Origin: JAMZMI01 sp039944535
GTDB taxonomy: Bacteria > Bacteroidota > Bacteroidia > Cytophagales > Cyclobacteriaceae
DNA: 64,000 nt
Reading direction: 5' to 3'
Assembly (NCBI GenBank): GCA_039944535.1
Contig: JBDUYP010000023.1
Coordinates: forward strand, 124,001 to 188,000
Shown: piece by piece, positions 1-8,299 of the stretch
Layout: each line of letters starts with the position of its first letter
Numbering within the stretch: position 1 is the stretch's first letter
Position numbers and translations under genes: made by a program
The notes under the pieces: model-generated
Told to the model about the DNA's origin: nothing
The model's database searches: none
What the model saw: the letters and a program-made list of their open reading frames with translations, nothing else

Positions 1-23
1 AGGTGTAAGATTAATTGATAACT

Positions 24-31
24 TATATTTG
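24..31 (+). promoter_or_regulatory. Putative -7 promoter element before panD
   Basis: TATATTTG fits the Bacteroidota -7 consensus TAnnTTTG and lies 20 bp before the panD start codon. A -33 element would fall at the very edge of the window, so only half the promoter can be judged. Confidence 0.45.
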
Positions 32-51
32 CGCCAAGATTGAGAGAAGGT

Positions 52-399
52 ATGTATATAGAGGTACTAAAGTCAAAGATCCATCGTGTTAAAACTACAG
101 AAGCAGAGTTGCATTATGTGGGTTCTATCGCAATAGACGAAGATTTGATGGATGCTGCCAGTATCGTTGAAAACGAAAAAGTGCAGATTGTAAATATTAA
201 TAATGGTGAGCGTCTGGAGACATACGTGATCAAAGGTAAGCGAGGTACCGGGCAAATTTGTCTCAATGGCCCTGCTGCTCGCAAAGTTCAGGTGGGAGAT
301 ATAATTATTATTATATCATACTGCTCCATTGAAGCTGAAGAGGCTAAGTCTCACAAACCCACGCTTATTTTTCCTACTGAAAGTAACAAACTGGCCTGA
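52..399 (+). CDS. panD: Aspartate 1-decarboxylase
   Basis: Pyruvoyl enzyme that decarboxylates L-aspartate to beta-alanine for pantothenate and CoA synthesis in the cytoplasm. The 115-residue product has the family hallmarks: an N-terminal MYIEVLKSKIHRV, the self-cleavage pair Gly24-Ser25 in YVGSI (Ser25 becomes the pyruvoyl group), and the motif LNGPAAR. The reading frame extends upstream to a TTG, but the ATG at 52 puts the Gly-Ser pair at 24-25 as in the family, and it has a purine-rich stretch (gagaagg) just upstream. The stop overlaps the next start (ATGA), implying translational coupling. Length and motifs make the call firm. Confidence 0.97.
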   Translation: MYIEVLKSKIHRVKTTEAELHYVGSIAIDEDLMDAASIVENEKVQIVNINNGERLETYVIKGKRGTGQICLNGPAARKVQVGDIIIIISYCSIEAEEAKSHKPTLIFPTESNKLA

Positions 400-1433
400 T
401 GACCAATAGAGTCGTTTCTGTACTCAAGTATGTTGGTTCACTCGGTTTGGCTGCAGTCTTGCTTTATTTCGCCTTTAGAAATGTAGAATGGCAAGACTTT
501 TTAGAAAAGGCTAAGACAGTAGATTACACCTGGGTTGTAATATCAATCGTCCTTTCGTTGGTTTCTTATATTTCTCGAGCATATAGGTGGAACATCCTGC
601 TTCATCCAATGGGGCACACTGGCCTATCCACTTACCGAACCACTTTGGCGATTCTTATCGGCTATCTGGCCAATCTGGCTTTTCCAAGGTTAGGGGAAAT
701 TACGCGCTGCGGAATCCTTAAGCGCAGCGACGATGTTCCGGTTTCGTCCGCACTGGGTACGGTCATAACCGAACGTGTGATTGACCTGTTCACGTTATTG
801 ACTTTGTTGCTTTTTACCCTCATTGTTGAATATGACAGACTTATCACTTTCCTGAGGGAGCTGTTTGGTTTTTCAGAAGACGGAGTTATTGGCACATCGG
901 TGGGGGAGGACTTTTATTGGAAACTCGGAATTGGGTTGGTGATCCTGCTTGTCTTAGTTGGGGTGTTGATCATTCTGGCAAAAAGGGCAGGAGGTAAAGT
1001 AAAGGCCTTCATCCGTGAACTCTATGAGGGGGTTATTTCATTAAGAAAAATTGACAACCTGCCAGGCTTCATTATATCTACAGTGGTGCTTTGGGTGGTT
1101 TACTACTTCATGTCATATCTGATAATCTTTTCCTTACCAGAAACGGCTCATCTCGACTGGATGGTAGGAGTGATGTTACTTGTGACAGGTGGGATAGCCC
1201 TGGCCATCCCGGTTCAGGGCGGTTTTGGCACATATCACACTTTAATTAGTGCCATGTTGGCATTGTATGCTGTCGAGAAAACAACTGGTGTATTTCTTGC
1301 TACCCTACTTCATACCTCGCAGGTGGTAGCAATTGCCGCGTTTGGTGGGGTTGCTTTATTGCTTTCTCTTTTTATTAAGAATCCTGATAAGAAGGATGTA
1401 GAGGAAGTTAAAAAAGCAACAGCCGAAGGTTAA
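399..1433 (+). CDS. Flippase-like integral membrane protein (LPG synthase TM family, UPF0104)
   Basis: 344-residue polytopic inner-membrane protein with about eight hydrophobic segments, resembling the lysylphosphatidylglycerol synthase transmembrane domain/YbhN group. Features seen: an early YISRAYRWNILL segment, GYLANLAFPRLGE and a late IPVQGGFGTYH loop, all typical of this family. Members without the synthase domain are thought to move lipids or lipid-linked sugars across membranes; the substrate cannot be read here. Its ATG overlaps the panD stop, so the two are co-translated, although no functional link with pantothenate synthesis is evident. The C-terminus is a charged cytoplasmic tail. 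Confidence 0.8.
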   Translation: MTNRVVSVLKYVGSLGLAAVLLYFAFRNVEWQDFLEKAKTVDYTWVVISIVLSLVSYISRAYRWNILLHPMGHTGLSTYRTTLAILIGYLANLAFPRLGEITRCGILKRSDDVPVSSALGTVITERVIDLFTLLTLLLFTLIVEYDRLITFLRELFGFSEDGVIGTSVGEDFYWKLGIGLVILLVLVGVLIILAKRAGGKVKAFIRELYEGVISLRKIDNLPGFIISTVVLWVVYYFMSYLIIFSLPETAHLDWMVGVMLLVTGGIALAIPVQGGFGTYHTLISAMLALYAVEKTTGVFLATLLHTSQVVAIAAFGGVALLLSLFIKNPDKKDVEEVKKATAEG

Positions 1434-1497
1434 TTTCGTATTCCACTTAAGTAGGTTTAATTTCAAAAAAAAACAATAATATAAAACATTATAAACG

Positions 1498-2193
1498 ATG
1501 CTTTTTATAATAATTATAGGGTTTATGATAGCCAGTCTCATAGTGAGCACCAGGCTAAAAAATAAGTTTAAGAAATACGCTCAAACACCGCTTTCCACTG
1601 GTTTATCAGGAAAGGAAATTGCCGAGCTAATGCTGGCCGATCATAAGATTCACGATGTGTCTGTTGTTTCTGTTCCGGGCAAATTGACGGATCACTACAA
1701 CCCTGCTAACAAGACGGTGAATTTATCTCCGGAAGTATATGAAGGAAGAAACGCAGCAGCGGCTGCCGTGGCTTCACACGAGTGCGGTCACGCAGTGCAG
1801 CATGCCACTGCCTATAGTTTTCTTGAATTTAGATCAGCAATGGTGCCTGTACAAAACATCAGTGCCAAGATCATCAACTTTGTATTTATGGCCATGTTTT
1901 TAGGAGCATTCTTATTGCCAAGTGTACTTCCTTTTCAAACTGCCATATTGATCATCATTGCATGTTATTCGGTTTTCACCTTGTTTTCGTTTGTGACCTT
2001 GCCGGTAGAATATGACGCTAGCAATAGAGCGGTGGCGTGGATAGAAAACCGAAATATCGTGAATCAGTCTGAGTTGAAAATGGCGAAAGACGCATTGAAC
2101 ACTGCGGCTATGACTTATGTAGTTGCGGCGCTAAGTTCTCTAGCTACTTTACTTTACTATGTGATGCTCTATATGGGAGGCAGCAGAGATTAG
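1498..2193 (+). CDS. Membrane zinc metallopeptidase (YugP family)
   Basis: 231-residue membrane protein of the YugP/Zn_peptidase_2 family. It starts with a membrane helix (residues 1-17), carries the zinc-binding HECGH motif at residues 94-98 followed by AVQHA, and has three further hydrophobic segments in the C-terminal half. The conserved LPVEYDAS segment, where a third zinc ligand is expected, is present near residue 165. Substrate unknown; the family is assumed to act at the cytoplasmic membrane. It stands alone between an AT-rich gap and a clear terminator, so it is probably its own transcription unit. Confidence 0.88.
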   Translation: MLFIIIIGFMIASLIVSTRLKNKFKKYAQTPLSTGLSGKEIAELMLADHKIHDVSVVSVPGKLTDHYNPANKTVNLSPEVYEGRNAAAAAVASHECGHAVQHATAYSFLEFRSAMVPVQNISAKIINFVFMAMFLGAFLLPSVLPFQTAILIIIACYSVFTLFSFVTLPVEYDASNRAVAWIENRNIVNQSELKMAKDALNTAAMTYVVAALSSLATLLYYVMLYMGGSRD

Positions 2194-2217
2194 CAGTTGC
2201 TTCATGAAAAAAAGACA

Positions 2218-2250
2218 AGCCCTTTTCATTTATGTAAAGGGCTTTTTTTG
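2218..2250 (+). terminator. Rho-independent terminator after the zinc peptidase
   Basis: Stem agcccttt/aaagggct with a 9-base loop, followed directly by a run of seven T on the plus strand. It lies 25 bp after the stop codon of the peptidase gene. Confidence 0.85.
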
Positions 2251-2319
2251 TGTTTTAATAGTATGCATGCATAATAAATTATTGATAAATTGCTGACTCA
2301 TATATAAAACTTACACCCC

Positions 2320-3459
2320 ATGAATTTCAACCTGACAGAAGAGCAGCTAGCGGTAAAGGAAGCAGCACGGGAATTTGCACAGAAACAGCTATTGCCTGGT
2401 GTTATCGAGCGTGATAATGAGCAAAGATTTCCCACTGAACAGATTAAGATGATGGGCGAGCTGGGTTTTTTGGGTATGATGGTGGATCCTAAATATGGGG
2501 GAGGGGGGATGGATTCCGTATCCTATGTTCTGGCCATGGAAGAAATATCCAAGATAGATGCATCGGCATCAGTATGCATGTCAGTAAACAACTCACTTGT
2601 TTGTTGGGGGCTGGAAAAATTTGGAACCGAGGAACAAAAGCAGAAATACCTTACCAAGCTGGCAACAGGAGAAAAAATTGGGGCATTTTGCCTTTCAGAG
2701 CCTGAAGCCGGGTCAGATGCCACTTCCCAGCGTACCACCGCTGAAGACAAAGGAGACCATTATCTACTCAATGGCACGAAAAACTGGATTACAAACGGCA
2801 AGTCGGCTTCTGTCTATTTGGTGATGGCTCAGACCGACCCGGAGAAAAAGCATAAAGGAATCAACTGCCTGATCGTAGAGCCGGACATGGAGGGTTTTGT
2901 AGTTGGTAAGAAGGAAGATAAGCTGGGTATTAGGGGCTCTGACACTCATTCTTTGATGTTTACAGATGTAAAGGTCCCAAAAGAAAATCGTATTGGTGAT
3001 GATGGATTTGGGTTCACTTTTGCCATGACTACTTTGAATGGAGGTCGCATAGGCATAGCCTCTCAGGCATTGGGTATTGCTTCTGGTTCACTCGAGTTTT
3101 CTCTGAAATATGCCAAGGAAAGAAAGGCGTTTGGAGTAGAGATAGCCAAGCATCAGGCTATCCAATTCAAACTGGCAGATATGGCTACTAAAGTGGAAGC
3201 GGCAAGGCTTCTATGCCTAAAAGCGGCACGCTTGAAGGATGCTAAAGAGGACTTTGCGCAAGCCAGTGCCATGGCCAAGTTGTACGCATCTCAGGTGGCT
3301 ATGGAAAACTCTATTGAGGCAGTGCAAATCCATGGTGGGTACGGGTATGTGAAAGAGTTTCACGTTGAAAGGCTCATGCGTGATGCCAAAATCACGCAGA
3401 TATATGAGGGTACCTCTGAGATACAAAGAATTGTCATTTCCCGTAATTTATTGAAATAG
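2320..3459 (+). CDS. Acyl-CoA dehydrogenase
   Basis: 379-residue FAD enzyme that introduces the alpha-beta double bond in acyl-CoA, first step of beta-oxidation or branched-chain amino acid breakdown. Seen: the three-domain acyl-CoA dehydrogenase layout, the signature GAFCLSEPEAGSDA (about residues 122-135), the NGTKNWITNG FAD segment, RKAFGVEIAKHQAIQFKLADM, and the C-terminal IYEGTSEIQRIVISR with the Glu expected as catalytic base. Length is that of short- or medium-chain dehydrogenases (about 380). Chain-length preference cannot be set from sequence alone. No electron-transfer flavoprotein or other beta-oxidation gene is adjacent. Confidence 0.93.
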   Translation: MNFNLTEEQLAVKEAAREFAQKQLLPGVIERDNEQRFPTEQIKMMGELGFLGMMVDPKYGGGGMDSVSYVLAMEEISKIDASASVCMSVNNSLVCWGLEKFGTEEQKQKYLTKLATGEKIGAFCLSEPEAGSDATSQRTTAEDKGDHYLLNGTKNWITNGKSASVYLVMAQTDPEKKHKGINCLIVEPDMEGFVVGKKEDKLGIRGSDTHSLMFTDVKVPKENRIGDDGFGFTFAMTTLNGGRIGIASQALGIASGSLEFSLKYAKERKAFGVEIAKHQAIQFKLADMATKVEAARLLCLKAARLKDAKEDFAQASAMAKLYASQVAMENSIEAVQIHGGYGYVKEFHVERLMRDAKITQIYEGTSEIQRIVISRNLLK

Positions 3460-3582
3460 TCTAATTTTCTTATTGGCTTAACATTGGGCATTCCTTGGGT
3501 ATTAATGGGAATAATATTAGATTTATACAATTATTTACATCTGATATGGATGTTCATCCATAATTAATCATATTGCCAGCAA

Positions 3583-4500
3583 GTGGAAGACTACAACAAA
3601 ATAATTGAATCTTTAGCCATAAGGTTTACCAAGGCTAAGAATATTAATATTCTGGAGCCAGTTACGGTTGAAAACAACTATGAAATAGAAAACTCACTGA
3701 TTCTGGTGAATAAAGGTGAACTAAGTTTTGGCAAGGAAAAGGAGCGCGCCACTGTAGGAGAGATCATTTTTGTTCCTGGAGGGAAACAACTATCGGTCAC
3801 TTATGGGGCCAATAGTGGGCTGAGCTTGTCAAAGGATGCATTTCTGACTCATAAGGAGAAGTATTTTGAATCGTACGTCTCTATGAGCGAAGAGACAAAG
3901 GAGGCCTATAGCTATGTGTCCTTTGAGGCCAAAGCATTTGATTCTGTTAACTTCTTTTCTTCACTTGATATTCCTGCATTTAAGATTTCAGACGATGCTC
4001 ATTTGGTTGATTTGGTCCGTAGGATCAATGATGAGTCAAATTCGGGAGCGCCGGGAAAAGACAGAATCGTGAAGGTGATGACAGAGCAGCTGGTGGTGGA
4101 GCTTATCCGGTATATTCTCAAACAAGGCATGTTTGTGGAGCAGTTTGCGACAAACAGCACATACTTCAAAGACCCTCGACTCATTGATATTTTCACGTTT
4201 ATCAAGGAAAATTTAGGAGAAGACCTGTCTAACAAGGTGCTGTCAAGCGTTGCAAATGTTTCAGAGGATTATGTCGGGCAGTATTTTAAGATGCTCACAG
4301 GGATCAATCCTCAGGATTATATTGAATATCAGCGGATGGAAGAAGCGGTGAAACTGCTTCGTACTTCAAAGAAAAGCATCCGTGAGATAGGTAAACAGGT
4401 TGGTTATAAGGATACTGCTTATTTCTGTCGCAGATTTAAGATGATGTTTGGTATTCCGGCGGGTAAAATGAGAAGAAGGGAGTCTCTGATTCAGATCTAG
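3583..4500 (+). CDS. AraC-family transcriptional regulator
   Basis: 305-residue regulator. The first 170 residues form a ligand-binding region that I do not recognise; the last 100 contain the AraC/XylS double helix-turn-helix, with LSNKVLSSVANVSEDYVGQYFK as first helix pair and SIREIGKQVGYKDTAYFCRR as second, followed by the usual FK..FG.P motif. The start is a GTG at 3583; no in-frame ATG nearby gives a sensible N-terminus. The gene ends 2 bp before the end of the convergent gene. Targets are unknown; the upstream acyl-CoA dehydrogenase gene is one candidate but is not shown. Confidence 0.88.
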   Translation: MEDYNKIIESLAIRFTKAKNINILEPVTVENNYEIENSLILVNKGELSFGKEKERATVGEIIFVPGGKQLSVTYGANSGLSLSKDAFLTHKEKYFESYVSMSEETKEAYSYVSFEAKAFDSVNFFSSLDIPAFKISDDAHLVDLVRRINDESNSGAPGKDRIVKVMTEQLVVELIRYILKQGMFVEQFATNSTYFKDPRLIDIFTFIKENLGEDLSNKVLSSVANVSEDYVGQYFKMLTGINPQDYIEYQRMEEAVKLLRTSKKSIREIGKQVGYKDTAYFCRRFKMMFGIPAGKMRRRESLIQI

Positions 4501-4502
4501 AC

Positions 4503-4871
4503 CTATTTCTTCTTTTTATCACTGTTCCCACTCAGTATTTCATTTAGCTGGTTTCCTGCATAAGCTAGTCCCGCATTGATCAGCCTTTCAGTAATGAGCG
4601 TTCCCAGAACGGCTTTTTTACTGATTTTCTTTTTTGCTTTTGTAGCTTTCTTTTTGATTTTTTCGGTTTTGGTTGGTTCCTCTGACGAGAAAGCCTTGTA
4701 CCCGAGATATCCCAAAAGGGCTATTCCTCCAGCTATTGCGGAGATCGTCAACACAGTTTTGGTTCGTCCTTCGAAAATGTTTGAAACATCTTCAAGCTGA
4801 GCCCGGAGTTCTTTTTCCTTTTCTATGAGTTCGCTCTTCTTCTGGTTCCAGATTTTGGTGTGATTACTCAT
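4503..4871 (-). CDS. Small lysine-rich membrane-anchored protein, unknown function
   Basis: 122 residues: an N-terminal charged coiled-coil-like stretch (to about 30), one hydrophobic segment (TISAIAGGIALLGYLGYKA), a very basic linker (about residues 70-90, nearly all Lys, Ala and Thr) and a C-terminal Lys cluster. I do not recognise a family. It overlaps the end of the upstream holin-like gene by 8 bp, so the two form an operon and probably work together at the membrane. Such pairs look like envelope stress or membrane-structuring genes, but that is inference. Confidence 0.7.
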   Translation of the reverse strand: MSNHTKIWNQKKSELIEKEKELRAQLEDVSNIFEGRTKTVLTISAIAGGIALLGYLGYKAFSSEEPTKTEKIKKKATKAKKKISKKAVLGTLITERLINAGLAYAGNQLNEILSGNSDKKKK

Positions 4872-5211
4872 CTATGTTCACGTTTTCGCTTAGGTTGATG
4901 AAAAAGGCTTCCATCCATTTCTGTATTTTTTTGGTTCTAATCATCAGATAGATAACACCCATAAGTATCAGATAAAAACCAGCCAGGATGAGATAGCCAT
5001 AATAGACACTTTCTAGAACCTGATTGAGATAAGCGCCCAGGGCGATGGAACCAAATATGAAGAAGAAGAATCCTACAAGTCCGATCATCAGGAAGGCAAC
5101 AAAATGTGCCAACAGCTTTGAGACCTGCGCGATGATGTCGAGCTTGAGTTTTTCGCCTCTTACCTGAATGTAAGATGAGATTTTATCTAATAAGTTATTG
5201 ATCAGTGACAT
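4864..5211 (-). CDS. Holin superfamily III-like membrane protein
   Basis: 115 residues: an amphipathic N-terminus with SLINNLLDKISSYIQVRGEK, then two long hydrophobic helices (about residues 35-60 and 68-92) and a charged tail. The layout matches the putative actinobacterial holin-X/phage holin 3_6 family found in many non-phage chromosomes, where a true lysis role is not established. There are no phage genes here. First gene of a two-gene unit with the Lys-rich protein downstream (8-bp overlap). Confidence 0.7.
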   Translation of the reverse strand: MSLINNLLDKISSYIQVRGEKLKLDIIAQVSKLLAHFVAFLMIGLVGFFFFIFGSIALGAYLNQVLESVYYGYLILAGFYLILMGVIYLMIRTKKIQKWMEAFFINLSENVNIDE

Positions 5212-5300
5212 ATGAAAGGGTGCTTAAACTCTAAATTAGATAATATCAACTAATGCACTCAAGCGGATGTTTGATTTATTATAAACCAAACACAGAAAAC

Positions 5301-6386
5301 CTATCTCAAGCTGAAATAAATCAACGTGAAAGGAAGTATGAAAAAGACCAGTACAATATAAGCGAATCCAACAATACGATATTGTAAGGTAATAGCTCCT
5401 AGCTTTTTGGCAAGGTTGACAGTGAGCTTTGGTAAAAAGGGTAATGCGAGGAATAATAAAACCCCGATGGCATTGAATAGGAAATGTGCAAAAGCAAGAC
5501 TGATGGCAGATTCGCTTCTGAATAGTGCCGCCAAAAGTGCTGTAAGTGTGGTGCCGAGATTGGCTCCTAACAAAAACTGAAATGCACGTTTGAGTTTGAT
5601 CCTACTTGTGGCAACAAGAGGGACAATAAGGGAAGACGTGATGGAGCTACTTTGAATCACGGAGGTGAGTAGTACGCCCCATCCGAAAGATCGACGTGTG
5701 TTTTTAAAGACCACCTCTTTGAACAAGTCTTTAGCATCTCCTATGAGAACCTTTGATAGTATTGAGGATATCAACTTAACTGTGCCAAATAATAAACCAA
5801 AGGCAATCAGCAACGAGAAAACCGGCCCTACCCACTCCACAACTTTGGTAAGAAATAGATTGGATGATATACTCAAAAGTATTGGCTCGGATGTGCCAAC
5901 CTTATCAAAGGTGACGATACTGGTCATTTTTTGGCTCAACGTGGAAAGGAATCCAAAATGGTATTCCAGGGGAAATAATATGATGACCAAAATAATATTG
6001 AATATATCGTGTACACTGCCAGCTGAAAGGGCCTTTCGGAATTCTTTGCCTTTGGCGATGTAACTCATTGACACAATGGTGCTGGTCAATGTGGTGCCAA
6101 TATTTGCTCCCATTACGATAGGGATGGCGTTTTGTAAGCTCAAGGTGCCTGCTGCTACTGCCGCCACCGTCATCGATGTGGTGGTTGATGAACTTTGCAG
6201 AATGGCTGTAGTTAGTAGCCCAATAAATAGCCCAATGAAAGGGTTGGCAGTGGCCTGAGAAATATAGTGCGCCATATCTCCCCCCATATGCTTCAGGGCA
6301 ACACCCATTAGCTGTATAGAGATGAAAAACAACACGCCAATTAAAACAATGCGTGCTGTGAGCAGATATGTCGATTTGTTACCCAT
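5301..6386 (-). CDS. Na+/phosphate cotransporter family protein, short form
   Basis: 361-residue polytopic membrane protein of the Na/Pi cotransporter (PNaS) family. The family's inverted repeat is plain: a first QSSSTTTSMTV segment near residue 65 and a second QSSSITSSLIV segment near 245, each followed by GANIGTTLT or GANLGTTLT. It lacks the PhoU-like C-terminal domain of its neighbour. It lies 41 bp downstream of the longer paralogue in the same direction, so the pair is likely co-transcribed. Phosphate is the family substrate; use of another anion cannot be excluded. Confidence 0.88.
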   Translation of the reverse strand: MGNKSTYLLTARIVLIGVLFFISIQLMGVALKHMGGDMAHYISQATANPFIGLFIGLLTTAILQSSSTTTSMTVAAVAAGTLSLQNAIPIVMGANIGTTLTSTIVSMSYIAKGKEFRKALSAGSVHDIFNIILVIILFPLEYHFGFLSTLSQKMTSIVTFDKVGTSEPILLSISSNLFLTKVVEWVGPVFSLLIAFGLLFGTVKLISSILSKVLIGDAKDLFKEVVFKNTRRSFGWGVLLTSVIQSSSITSSLIVPLVATSRIKLKRAFQFLLGANLGTTLTALLAALFRSESAISLAFAHFLFNAIGVLLFLALPFLPKLTVNLAKKLGAITLQYRIVGFAYIVLVFFILPFTLIYFSLR

Positions 6387-6427
6387 CGAAAGTCGGATGG
6401 AATAGGTCGTCAGCAGAAATGCGAAAC

Positions 6428-8149
6428 CTAAACCTCAGCGGTCTCAATTTTTTTGAGGCTTCTTTCAGTTTCTCCTGTGATTGCTTCGGTTACGTTGATT
6501 ACATGATCGCCAATTTTCTCTAAGGACTGGAATAGGTCTTTGTAAAGTGCACCCATTTTGATGTCGTACTTTTTGTCCTCCATCAATTCGAGTAATTCTT
6601 TTCTGAATTTATTGCGAGTAGCATCAATTTCATGCTCTACCTCCAGCGCCTGGTCTATGCTAACACTTTGATAAGGTTGGCTGAGATTATAGTTCATGAT
6701 TTCAATAGACTTTTCAACTAAAGCCATCATTTTGTCAAGGTTAGAGCGTTGTTTTTTGCTAAACGCAGCATCCTGCTTGTGGCGCGCTTCCATGTCCTTC
6801 GACATCTGGAAAAAAACGTCACCTATTCTTTCCAGGTCATTGATTATACTCAAGATGCTTACTACTCTTGTGGAAGTAGATGAGCTTAGACTTCCATCAG
6901 CAACTTTACCGAGATATTTGGAAATCTCTTCCTCAAGCTGATCTGTCACCTCCTCATACTTCCTCATCTTTTTGTGAAGCTTCTTGATTTTCTTCGGCTT
7001 TGTTTCTTCCAGTAGCTCTTTGAAGGACCGCACCATTTTTGCAACTGTATTTCCAAAAAGAGCTGTTTCTTTCTGAGCTTCTTCCAAAGAAAGCTCGGCT
7101 GTATTCATAAGTCCGGTACCTATGTATGCTAGTTTAAACTCTTCATCATCTCCTTTAGATCTAATAGCAGAGACAACCACTTTGGTAATGAACGGAACAA
7201 ACCAAATGAGAATCAGGGTGTTGGTGATATTGAATGCCGTGTGGAATATCGAAAGACCGAATGGGATAGCCGTAGGATCATTAAGTGGTCCTAGGCTGCC
7301 ATTGCTAATCATGTAAGAGTTTATCGCCTTTAGGACAGGTGAGATTAGGATGATGATCCATACTACGCCAAACATATTGAATATAAAATGGGCGAATGCG
7401 GCCCTTTTGGCATGCACATTTCCAACGATTGCGGCCAGGTTTGCGGTAATTGTGGTTCCAATATTTTCACCTAAAACCATTGCAGCTGCAAGTTCAAAAG
7501 GAATCCAGCCATTGTTGGCCATTACAAGAGTTAAAGCCATCGCTGCACTGGAAGATTGGACTATTACAGTCAGGAAGGTTCCAATACCTACGAATAGAAG
7601 AATGGATAGAAATCCCATGTCGGTGTAGTGACTTAGGAATTCCAGAATCTCGGGGTTTGATTTTAAATCAGGAACGGCATCCTTGAGGTAAGCCAGCCCC
7701 ATAAAGAGCAAAGCAAACCCAATAAATACTTCACCCCAGGACTTGATTCGATCTCGGCTAAAAAACAGGAGCGGAAATGAAACGGCGATTATGGGTAGCG
7801 CATAGTTGGCAATCTTCACTTTGAAGCCAACAATGGAAATCAGCCATGCAGTAATGGTGGTGCCTATATTGGCTCCCATGATGACCCCAACTGACTCTAC
7901 CAGGGAGAGCAAGCCAGCGTTCACAAAACTCACTACAAGAACTGTAGTGGCTGATGATGACTGAACCAACCCCGTGATGAGAAACCCTGTGAGAACTCCT
8001 TTGAACCTGTTGGAGGTCATTGAAGAGAGTATTTTCCTCATCTCAGATCCGGCCACTTTTTGAATGGATTCACTCATGATTTTCATCCCGTAGATGAAAA
8101 AGGCCAAGGAACCAGCAAGGTTTAAGAAGTCGATAAATCCAAATTCCAT
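6428..8149 (-). CDS. Na+/phosphate cotransporter with PhoU-like C-terminal domain
   Basis: 573-residue protein: membrane part to about residue 330 with two QSSSA repeats (LVQSSSATTVLVVSF and VIVQSSSAAMALTLV) and GANIGTT/GENIGTT motifs, then a cytoplasmic helical PhoU-like domain (about 345-565). The family imports phosphate with Na+; the PhoU-like part is thought to regulate it. It is the first gene of a two-gene unit and is divergent from a phosphate-type porin, with a Pho-box-like repeat in the shared upstream region, which supports a phosphate-scavenging locus. Confidence 0.92.
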   Translation of the reverse strand: MEFGFIDFLNLAGSLAFFIYGMKIMSESIQKVAGSEMRKILSSMTSNRFKGVLTGFLITGLVQSSSATTVLVVSFVNAGLLSLVESVGVIMGANIGTTITAWLISIVGFKVKIANYALPIIAVSFPLLFFSRDRIKSWGEVFIGFALLFMGLAYLKDAVPDLKSNPEILEFLSHYTDMGFLSILLFVGIGTFLTVIVQSSSAAMALTLVMANNGWIPFELAAAMVLGENIGTTITANLAAIVGNVHAKRAAFAHFIFNMFGVVWIIILISPVLKAINSYMISNGSLGPLNDPTAIPFGLSIFHTAFNITNTLILIWFVPFITKVVVSAIRSKGDDEEFKLAYIGTGLMNTAELSLEEAQKETALFGNTVAKMVRSFKELLEETKPKKIKKLHKKMRKYEEVTDQLEEEISKYLGKVADGSLSSSTSTRVVSILSIINDLERIGDVFFQMSKDMEARHKQDAAFSKKQRSNLDKMMALVEKSIEIMNYNLSQPYQSVSIDQALEVEHEIDATRNKFRKELLELMEDKKYDIKMGALYKDLFQSLEKIGDHVINVTEAITGETERSLKKIETAEV

Positions 8150-8221
8150 GTAATTAGGGTTTAGGGTAGTTTGAATATGTCCGCAAAACTATAATCGTAA
8201 GGTTAAGGCAGTGTTACGGAA

Positions 8222-8261
8222 TTGGTAACATTCAATCAATTAATTGGTAACATTCAGTTAA
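8222..8261 (+). promoter_or_regulatory. Pho-box-like direct repeat before the porin
   Basis: The 13-mer TTGGTAACATTCA occurs twice, at 8222 and 8244, exactly 22 bp apart; at the 11-bp midpoints stand CAATCAA and CAGTTAA. Seven-base half-sites every 11 bp is the layout of PhoB boxes. A TATTATTG resembling a -7 element follows at 8270, close enough for an activator to stand in for a -33 element. PhoB binding is inferred from layout and neighbours only. Confidence 0.5.
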
Positions 8262-8299
8262 TATAAGGTTATTATTGCGGTTTGACCAATAAGCCAAAA

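Noticed and set aside
4864..5211. Holin-like gene as sign of a prophage
   Set aside because: No other phage gene is nearby and this family is widespread in chromosomes.
8282..8299. Upstream TTG start for the porin
   Set aside because: It adds charged residues before the signal peptide; the ATG at 8300 gives a clean export signal.
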